Below are positions 4,884 to 10,232 of a stretch of 10,232 bases of DNA, piece after piece (position 1 is the stretch's first letter; each line of letters opens with the position of its first letter). The position numbers were made by a program, and so were the translations under genes. The DNA comes from an uncultured Collinsella sp. (GTDB lineage: Bacteria > Actinomycetota > Coriobacteriia > Coriobacteriales > Coriobacteriaceae), in NCBI GenBank assembly GCA_902476475.1, contig CABSDO010000079.1:1-10232 (forward strand), read 5' to 3'. The notes under the pieces are model-generated. The model had not been told where the DNA came from, did not search any database, and was given only the letters and a program-made list of their open reading frames with translations.

Positions 4884-7262
4884 ATGCATATGCCGAGCAA
4901 AATCGAAAAGAAGCAAGCCGCCGCAAAGCTGCGCAAACCGCCGCGCGACTTCTCATACACGCAAAACCGAGAGCTCAGCTGGCTACGCTTTGACAACCGC
5001 GTGCTCGACGAAGCCTTCGACGAAACCGTTCCGTTATTCGAGCGACTAAAGTTCGTCTCGATCTTCGAGTCCAACCTCGACGAGTTCCTTATGGTGCGCG
5101 TGGGCGGCCTGTCCGATCTGGCGGAGCTCAAAAAACAACCTGTCGACAACAAGAGCAATATGACCGCCTCCGAACAGGTCGATGCTGTCATGGCCGAAAT
5201 GCCCGGGCTCCTTACCCGTTGGGAGTCCATCTTTAAGAGCATCGAGGGCAAGCTCGACACCTTGGGCGTTCACCGCGCCCACATCGATTCGCTTACGCCC
5301 GAGGAGCGCACCTTTGTAACCCGCTACTTCCAGGCCTACGTGTCGCCGGTCATCTCGCCGCTGGTCATCGATCCTCGCCACCCCTTCCCCAACCTGCGCA
5401 ACGGCGCGCTCTATCTGGCCTGTGGTCTGGACGGCGCCACCGACGAGGAGAGCCTACTGGGCCTTATCGAGATTCCCGCCTCGATGAACCGCGTGGTCGA
5501 GATCCCCTCGCCCACCGGCACCTACTCCTACATCTTGCTCGAGGACGTCATCCTCGCCTGCCTGGACAGCTGCTTTGGCTCCTATAAGCCGCTGGATCGT
5601 GCGCTGATCCGCGTCACCCGCAACGCCGACATCGATCCGGACGGCGAGGGCATCGAAGAGGAAGAGGACTACCGCCAGCACATGAAGCGCATTCTCAAGA
5701 AGCGCCTGCGCCTGCAGCCGGTAGTGCTCGCGGTCTCGGGGTCGCTCGAGAAGGCGACGCTCAAGACTATCCGCAAGGCGCTCGAGCTTTCGCGCCGCTC
5801 TGTCTTTACCTGTGATATCCCGCTCAACCTGGGCTACGTCTTTGGCATTGAGGGCAAGATTCCCGAGCACCTGCGCAACGAGCTCCTCTTTACGCCGTTT
5901 AAGCCACAGCCCAACCCCACCATCGACATGACCCGCTCCATCCGCGAGCAGGTGCTGCAGCACGACAAGCTGCTCTTCTACCCTTACGAGGCCATGAATC
6001 CGTTCCTGGATCTGGTACACGAGGCAGCCTACGATCCCGAGTGCATCTCGTTGCGCATCACGCTCTACCGCGTGGCCAAGCAGAGCCGCCTATGCGAGTC
6101 GCTGATCGATGCCGCCGAGAACGGCAAAGAGGTCACGGTGCTCATGGAGCTCCGCGCCCGCTTTGACGAGCAGAACAACATCGAGTGGGCCGAGCGTCTG
6201 GAAGAGGCAGGCTGCACCGTCATCTACGGCTCCGAAGGCTTTAAGTGCCACTCCAAGATCTGCCAGCTCACCTATCGCGAGGGCATGGCGCTCACCCGCC
6301 TCACGCTTTTGGGCACCGGCAACTTTAACGAGAAGACGGCCAAACTCTACAGCGACTTTATGCTCATGACAGCCCATCCCGGCATCGGTGAAGACGCCAA
6401 CCTGTTCTTCCGCAATCTGTCGCTGGGCAACCTGCGCGGCGACTACCGCTTCCTGGGTGTGGCGCCCGTCGGACTGAAACCGCTCATCATGCGCGGGCTT
6501 GACCGCGAGATCCAGCGCGCCCTTGCCGGCGAGCCCGCCCGCGTGTTCTTTAAGCTCAACTCACTGACCGACCGCGAGGTTATCGACAAGATCGCCGAGG
6601 CATCGTGCGCTGGAGTCCGCGTGGACATGATCATCCGAGGCATCTCGTGCCTCAAGCCCGGTGTTCCGGGCAAGACCGAGAACGTGCATGTCCGCTCCAT
6701 CGTCGGACGCTTTTTGGAGCACGCCCGTGTTTACGCTTTTGGCGTGGACTCGGACATGATTTACCTGAGCTCGGCAGACATGATGACACGCAACACCGAG
6801 CACCGCGTGGAGATCGCCTTCCCCGTGCTCGACCCCACCTGCCGCGCCCTGGTACACGAGTACATGGGCATGCAGCTGCGGGACAACGTGAAGGCCCGCA
6901 GCCTCACGAGCGACGGCACCTGGGTCCCCGTGGAGCGTGCAGAGGGTGAGAAACCCTTCAACTCGCAGGAAGCCCTGCTGGAGCGTGCCTATCGCAACGC
7001 CGAGGCCGCGCCCGAGCCCGAGCCGCAGCCGGTAGCACCCAAGGTCCAAGAGGTCCAGGCGACCGTCATTGAGCCCGAGCCTGCACCTGCACCTCAGCCC
7101 GAGCCGCAGGTCACCAAGCCCGCACCCGAGACGAGCGCCCGTCGCGATAAGCCCGCCGGCAAGGCCAAGGCCATCGAGCGCCATCGCCCCGGTCGCGTGC
7201 GCATGGGCTTGGGCCTGATCGGCCTGGGTCTTAAGACGCTCATTACCGGCAAGACGAAATAA
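4884..7262 (+). CDS. ppk1: Polyphosphate kinase 1 with extended C-terminus
   Basis: PPK1 reversibly transfers the gamma phosphate of ATP to inorganic polyphosphate. Family signatures, counted from the ATG at 4884 (792 residues), are NRELSWLRFD (28-37), SNLDEFLMVRVGG (63-75), HPFPNLRN (166-173), CHSK with autophosphorylated His456, GTGNFNEKTA (477-486), LEHAR with the second histidine His613, and RN-EHRVEIAFPV near 636-648. All catalytic features are intact. Residues from about 705 form a Pro/Glu-rich linker, then a basic segment and a glycine-rich hydrophobic end (MGLGLIGLGLKTLI, 774-787). This makes the protein about 80-100 residues longer than usual. A GTG at 4845 could add 13 residues but has no ribosome site and spans the hairpin; ATG 4890 is another candidate. 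A strong terminator follows. The function is near certain; the start is uncertain within 15 codons. Confidence 0.95.
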   Translation: MHMPSKIEKKQAAAKLRKPPRDFSYTQNRELSWLRFDNRVLDEAFDETVPLFERLKFVSIFESNLDEFLMVRVGGLSDLAELKKQPVDNKSNMTASEQVDAVMAEMPGLLTRWESIFKSIEGKLDTLGVHRAHIDSLTPEERTFVTRYFQAYVSPVISPLVIDPRHPFPNLRNGALYLACGLDGATDEESLLGLIEIPASMNRVVEIPSPTGTYSYILLEDVILACLDSCFGSYKPLDRALIRVTRNADIDPDGEGIEEEEDYRQHMKRILKKRLRLQPVVLAVSGSLEKATLKTIRKALELSRRSVFTCDIPLNLGYVFGIEGKIPEHLRNELLFTPFKPQPNPTIDMTRSIREQVLQHDKLLFYPYEAMNPFLDLVHEAAYDPECISLRITLYRVAKQSRLCESLIDAAENGKEVTVLMELRARFDEQNNIEWAERLEEAGCTVIYGSEGFKCHSKICQLTYREGMALTRLTLLGTGNFNEKTAKLYSDFMLMTAHPGIGEDANLFFRNLSLGNLRGDYRFLGVAPVGLKPLIMRGLDREIQRALAGEPARVFFKLNSLTDREVIDKIAEASCAGVRVDMIIRGISCLKPGVPGKTENVHVRSIVGRFLEHARVYAFGVDSDMIYLSSADMMTRNTEHRVEIAFPVLDPTCRALVHEYMGMQLRDNVKARSLTSDGTWVPVERAEGEKPFNSQEALLERAYRNAEAAPEPEPQPVAPKVQEVQATVIEPEPAPAPQPEPQVTKPAPETSARRDKPAGKAKAIERHRPGRVRMGLGLIGLGLKTLITGKTK

Positions 7263-7264
7263 CC

Positions 7265-7290
7265 GTTTGTAGAAGCAGTTTGTAGAAGCG
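7265..7290. repeat. Tandem 13-bp repeat after ppk
   Basis: GTTTGTAGAAGCA (7265-7277) is followed directly by GTTTGTAGAAGCG (7278-7290), identical in 12 of 13 positions. It lies between the ppk stop and its terminator stem, and looks like a recent slippage duplication. Confidence 0.7.
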
Positions 7291-7329
7291 CCCCGCATTT
7301 GAGGAAAGCCTCGGATGCGGGGCGCTTTT
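7286..7329 (+). terminator. Intrinsic terminator of ppk
   Basis: AAGCGCCCCGCAT (7286-7298) pairs with ATGCGGGGCGCTT (7315-7327), with an inner GAGG-AAAG-CCTC stem extending it, followed by TTTT. It begins 24 nt after the ppk stop and separates ppk from the methyltransferase gene. Confidence 0.9.
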
Positions 7330-7375
7330 CCCTGCTACCATGGTGCGAACAACAACACGAATGACAGGCAGGGAT

Positions 7376-8689
7376 ATGAAGCTCACTATAGAATCGATGA
7401 CCTACGGCGCCGACGGGCTGGCGCACGCCGACAACGGCAAGGCCGTCTTTGTGCAGGGCGCCGTGGCAGGCGACACCGTCGAGGCCGAGGTCGTACAGGA
7501 CGGCAAGTCGTTCATGCGCGCCCACACCACCGAGATTCTGGAGCCAAGCCCCGATCGCATTCAGCCTCCCTGCCCCTTCGTGGGCATCTGCGGCGGCTGC
7601 TCGTGGGGCAATCTCTCGCGTACGGCACAGCTCGCCGCCAAGGAGCAAAACCTGCGCTCCACGCTCGAGCGCATCGGCAAGTTCGCTCCCGAGCAGGTCG
7701 ATGAGCTGATACAGCCCATCCGCCACACCAAGGACGACTGGGGCTACCGCAATAAAATCGAACTCGAGCCGACCGTTGTAAACGGCCGCGTGCGTCTTGG
7801 CATGCACGGCGTCGATCCCAGCAAGATCGTGACCGTCGATTCGTGCCCGCTGTTCGATAAGCGCTTCCCGAAGGCGCTCAAATCGGTCGTCGGCGCACTC
7901 AACTATCTAAGCGGCAGCCATGATTTGGGGCTCGAACGCGTGGGCATTCGCGCATCGCGCCGCACCAAGGCACTCGAGGTCGCACTTTGGACGCCTACGG
8001 GTTCCTTCCCACGCTCGCAGGTCTCGCGCGTGCTGGCAGACGCCGCGCACCCCACGAGCGTAGTGCGCGTCATGAGCAAGGGCGAAAAGAAAGCCCGCCG
8101 TGTCTCCAAAGTCGAGATGCTCGCCGGCGAGGGCTCGTGGACCGAGAACATCGCTGATGGCCAGATGCGCTTATCTGCCCCGTCGTTTTTCCAGGTCAAT
8201 ACCAAGGGTGCCGAGATTTTGATCGAGCTCGTTATGGACGCCCTCGATCCGCAGGAAGACGAGCTTGCCGTGGATCTGTACTGCGGCGCCGGCACCTTTA
8301 CCCTGCCGCTCGCCCGCCGCTGCGATTTTGTCGCCGCCGTCGAAGCCTATGGCCCGGCCGTGCGCGATCTACGCCGTAACCTGGAGATTAACAAGCTCGA
8401 TAACGTCGACGTCATCGGCGGCGACGCGGTGCGTGAGTTCCCCGATCAGGACGCCGATGTCCTGGTAGTCGATCCGCCGCGCGCGGGCCTCGCCCCCGAG
8501 GCGATCGACCTCATCGCGAGCACGAATGCCCGCGATGTCGCCTACGTAAGCTGCGACCCGGCCACCCTGGCGCGCGACCTCAAGCGCTTTGTCGAGGAGG
8601 GCACTTTCTCCCCCGTCAAGATCACGCCGGTCGACCTGTTCCCGCAAACCTTCCACTGCGAAACCGTCGTCCACCTCAAGCGCAACTAG
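7376..8689 (+). CDS. rlmD: 23S rRNA (uracil-C5)-methyltransferase, RlmD/RumA type
   Basis: This 437-residue S-adenosylmethionine enzyme methylates C5 of a uridine, most likely in 23S rRNA. Residues 1-58 form a TRAM RNA-binding domain. Cys66, Cys72 and Cys75 (CPFVGICGGC) plus Cys157 (DSCP) form the 4Fe-4S set of the RumA group. The methyltransferase core shows DLYCGAGTF (300-308), DPPRAG (366-371), nucleophile Cys393 in SCDP, and Glu429 in the terminal PQTFHCE motif. The ATG at 7376 follows GGCAGGG and starts directly at the TRAM domain. In-frame ATGs at 7340 and 7361 lack ribosome sites, and the 7340 start sits right after the ppk terminator. The modified position cannot be told from sequence alone; TrmA-like tRNA enzymes lack the cysteine cluster. 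Terminators on both sides suggest a single-gene unit. Confidence 0.92.
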   Translation: MKLTIESMTYGADGLAHADNGKAVFVQGAVAGDTVEAEVVQDGKSFMRAHTTEILEPSPDRIQPPCPFVGICGGCSWGNLSRTAQLAAKEQNLRSTLERIGKFAPEQVDELIQPIRHTKDDWGYRNKIELEPTVVNGRVRLGMHGVDPSKIVTVDSCPLFDKRFPKALKSVVGALNYLSGSHDLGLERVGIRASRRTKALEVALWTPTGSFPRSQVSRVLADAAHPTSVVRVMSKGEKKARRVSKVEMLAGEGSWTENIADGQMRLSAPSFFQVNTKGAEILIELVMDALDPQEDELAVDLYCGAGTFTLPLARRCDFVAAVEAYGPAVRDLRRNLEINKLDNVDVIGGDAVREFPDQDADVLVVDPPRAGLAPEAIDLIASTNARDVAYVSCDPATLARDLKRFVEEGTFSPVKITPVDLFPQTFHCETVVHLKRN

Positions 8690-8703
8690 CTGATAATTTT
8701 TCT

Positions 8704-8757
8704 GGGATGGGGATTAGATAATCAATTCGTATCGAATGATTATTTAATCTCCGTCCC
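8704..8757 (+). repeat. Long hairpin with G-U pairs after rlmD
   Basis: Left arm 8704-8729 pairs with right arm 8733-8757 over 25 bp around a TAT loop, with one bulged A. Three non-Watson-Crick positions are all G-U in plus-strand RNA, while on the minus strand they would be A-C mismatches, so the structure favours plus-strand RNA. No T run follows, so it is not a standard terminator. It lies just upstream of the true terminator and may stabilise the rlmD 3' end or be a decayed palindromic repeat. Confidence 0.6.
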
Positions 8758-8768
8758 GAAATAGAACC

Positions 8769-8810
8769 GCCCCCTCATTTCTTGAACATTAGAAATGGGG
8801 GGCTTCTTTA
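8769..8810 (+). terminator. Intrinsic terminator of rlmD
   Basis: GCCCCCTCATTTCT (8769-8782) pairs with AGAAATGGGGGGC (8791-8803) with one bulged T, followed by TTCTTTATT. It lies 80 nt after the rlmD stop. Confidence 0.85.
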
Positions 8811-8819
8811 TTGACGGGA

Positions 8820-9177
8820 GAGTCAGGCACGACGCCACGCTGAGAACTCTTGCAGCAGAGCTTTGCGACAGGGGGTACGGGCGCGCCGAAGGCCGGCGGG
8901 AGGCCGAAGGGTGCCCGGACCCGGCCGGGGCCGGCGGCGTGCGAGGGCAAGCTCATGCGACAGAGCTGCTGCCCGGGCGCCTGAAGGACGAGTTCTACAG
9001 GAACCGGACGTAGCGGAGCTTCGAGGAGTTCAAGCGGGACCTCGACGCCTACACCGTTCACCGGAACAAGAGGAAGCAGGTTAAGCAAAAGGGACTGACC
9101 CCGGAAGAGTTCCGGAATCAGTCCCCATGTGCGGCATAGGCCGCTAATTGACCCGTCTAAGTTTCGGGGGCAGTTCA
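8820..9177 (+). mobile_element. Decayed IS3-family insertion sequence, right end
   Basis: The right terminus is clear: reading inward from 9177 on the minus strand, TGAACTGCCCCCGAAAC opens a 29-bp IS3-type terminal repeat reaching 9149. Inside lies the C-terminus of an OrfB transposase. The matching left repeat was not found in the window and orfA is absent, so the element is truncated. The left border is unclear: 8870-8970 is extremely GC-rich with short repeats (GCCGAAGG twice) and cannot be read as a normal transposase. The 8820 limit is only a guess placed after the rlmD terminator. Confidence 0.6.
8975..9139 (+). pseudogene. IS3-family transposase OrfB, C-terminal fragment
   Basis: One reading frame gives GRLKDEFYRNRT, a TAG at 9011-9013, then RSFEEFKRDLDAYTVHRNKRK, KGLTPEEFRNQS and a normal stop at 9137-9139. 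This is the end of the DDE integrase core and the tail of IS3-group transposases, where KGLTPEEFR resembles the usual K-LSP-EYR. The internal TAG stands where related proteins usually have tryptophan, so a TGG to TAG nonsense mutation is likely. The expected EGFFGRLK entry is disrupted upstream by extra bases. The fragment cannot make an active enzyme. Confidence 0.7.
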
Positions 9178-9227
9178 TTTCAGCACCGCCCGAGAAAGCT
9201 AAACGCCTTCTGGCAGGTTGTCCCGGA

Positions 9228-9256
9228 CCGAGGGCGGCCACCTTGATCGCCCTCGG
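9228..9256. repeat. Inverted repeat downstream of the PTS gene
   Basis: CCGAGGGCG (9228-9236) and CGCCCTCGG (9248-9256) form a perfect 9-bp stem with an 11-nt loop, about 58 nt past the stop of the minus-strand PTS gene. No T run follows on that strand, so it may be a weak or Rho-assisted 3' end. Nothing else is recognised in 9178-9313. Confidence 0.45.
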
Positions 9257-9313
9257 CCCTCACCCACCTCAACTGCTCCTCAATTACATAGAGCTGGTCG
9301 AAAAGGGCGCAAG

Positions 9314-10232
9314 CTAGCGGGCGCCTTCCTCGTCGTCGTTGGGTCGGTAGGTGATGAACTCGATAACAAAGGCCAGAACGGCAGAGACGAGTGAGGCGAT
9401 GATCGCGTAGATCATGTGGGAGATCCCGGCGCCACCAGGGGTCCCGTCGATGAAGTTGAGCAGGTTGAAGACGCCGAGGCCGCCCGAGATGTACATGAGG
9501 GCGCCCATCATTCCCACGATGGCGCCGCCCACGGCGGAGCTCAGGCATGCCACGACGAACGCGCGCTTGTTGGGGAGGGCGATGCCGTAGATGCCCGGCT
9601 CGGTGACGCCGAAGAAGAAGGCGGAGATCATCGCGGGAAGGGCGATGCCGCGGAAGCGCTCGTCCTTGTTTCTGAGGTACATGGCAAAGATGACCGCTCC
9701 GAGCGCGAACCCGTGGCCGATGGTGGCGGCGAGCACGCTGTCGTGGCCTAGGGTGTTCAGGTTCATGATGGAGATGGGGATGAGGCTCCAGTGGAAGCCA
9801 AAGATGACGAGGCACATCCACAGCCCGCCGACCAGGGCGCTGCCCAGGACGGAACCAACCACGGGGAGCTGGAAGATGAACGAGAACGCCGCGCTCAGCA
9901 GGTTGGTGATGAGGGTGGCCACCGGGCCGATGACGAGGTAGCCCAAGACGATGGAGACCGTCATCGTGGCGAGCGGGACGAGGAACATCTTGAGTGCAGT
10001 CGGCATCCAGCTCTTGAGCCAGCGCTCAAGGATAGAGCCGAACCACACCATGAGAAGGACGGGGATCACCGAGCTCACGTAGCCGGACACGGGCATGATG
10101 ATGGGGGCCCCGAGGGCGGTGGCGTACCACGAGAACGTGCCGGCCACGCCGAGGTCGATGCTGCCGAGCGCCTCGCCCGAGGTCAGGGCGACCATCGTCG
10201 GGGAGAGGAGCGCCACGCCGGTTGGCACGCCG
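9314..10232 (-). CDS. PTS permease EIIC domain, beta-glucoside/sucrose type (5' end outside window)
   Basis: This is the C-terminal part, about 305 residues, of a membrane sugar permease that imports and phosphorylates its sugar at the expense of phosphoenolpyruvate. Many hydrophobic helices are visible. Diagnostic Glc-superfamily EIIC motifs include FGFHWSLIPI and the sugar-binding loop GVTEPGIYGIALPNKRAF. The frame stays open to the window edge, so the upstream part, normally including an EIIB domain, is missing from view. The valine GTG at 10226-10228 is internal, not a start. The protein ends with a short charged tail (TYRPNDDEEGAR) right after EIIC. It therefore has no fused EIIA, unlike BglF, and must use a separate EIIA as sucrose or trehalose permeases do. 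The sugar cannot be told from this part. Confidence 0.9.
   Translation of the reverse strand, partial: GVPTGVALLSPTMVALTSGEALGSIDLGVAGTFSWYATALGAPIIMPVSGYVSSVIPVLLMVWFGSILERWLKSWMPTALKMFLVPLATMTVSIVLGYLVIGPVATLITNLLSAAFSFIFQLPVVGSVLGSALVGGLWMCLVIFGFHWSLIPISIMNLNTLGHDSVLAATIGHGFALGAVIFAMYLRNKDERFRGIALPAMISAFFFGVTEPGIYGIALPNKRAFVVACLSSAVGGAIVGMMGALMYISGGLGVFNLLNFIDGTPGGAGISHMIYAIIASLVSAVLAFVIEFITYRPNDDEEGAR

Noticed and set aside
9049..9060. Another ACCGTTCACCGG match near the transposase fragment
   Set aside because: It lies inside decayed transposase coding sequence, where it reads as a mutated Ile-Val-His-Trp type segment. There is no partner at 21 bp, so it is probably coincidence.
8789..9241. 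Minus-strand 150-codon open frame across the IS remnant
   Set aside because: It overlaps the terminator and the IS terminal repeat, reads antisense to recognisable transposase residues, and has a low-complexity Pro/Leu/Gly product.

Overview
The window looks like chromosomal DNA of a high-GC Gram-positive anaerobe. GC-rich, strongly biased codons, a fermentative arginine deiminase locus, PPK1 and a Glc-family PTS permease together suggest a gut Coriobacteriia such as Collinsella. That assignment is an inference from gene content and style; no RNA gene or species marker is present.

Left part (1-4844). Three minus-strand genes read right to left: arcA copy 2 (3091-4332), an ArcT-like PLP aminotransferase (1817-2941), and arcA copy 1 (2-1243). 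The two arcA genes encode the same 413-residue arginine deiminase and are base-for-base identical over at least 1267 bp (1-1267 against 3090-4356). Their promoters and leaders are clearly homologous but have diverged. Both promoters share a -10 box, a weak -35, two CCGTTC direct repeats exactly 21 bp apart, and two leader hairpins. A third 21-bp pair of the same motif lies in the plus orientation at 1621-1651 with no recognisable gene behind it. The two intergenic stretches (1244-1816 and 4333-4883) are markedly AT-rich compared with the genes.

Middle part (4845-8810). Two plus-strand genes follow: polyphosphate kinase ppk1 (about 4884-7262), with an unusual Pro/Glu-rich C-terminal extension, and an RlmD/TrmA-type rRNA uracil-5-methyltransferase (7376-8689). 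Each is followed by a good intrinsic terminator. A 25-bp hairpin whose imperfections are nearly all G-U pairs on the plus strand precedes the second terminator.

Right part (8811-10232). A decayed IS3-type element (transposase C-terminus with an internal stop, plus the right terminal repeat ending at 9177) lies between the methyltransferase and a minus-strand PTS EIIC gene that runs off the right edge.

Together, arginine deiminase starts the arginine fermentation route that yields ATP through carbamate kinase, and PPK1 stores ATP phosphate as polyphosphate. Their divergent arrangement around one AT-rich intergenic region suggests an energy or stress locus, but arcB, arcC and arcD are not in the window. 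No wholly new multi-gene system is visible. The most interesting material is regulatory: the 21-bp repeat sites, the covarying arcA leader and the homogenised arcA pair.
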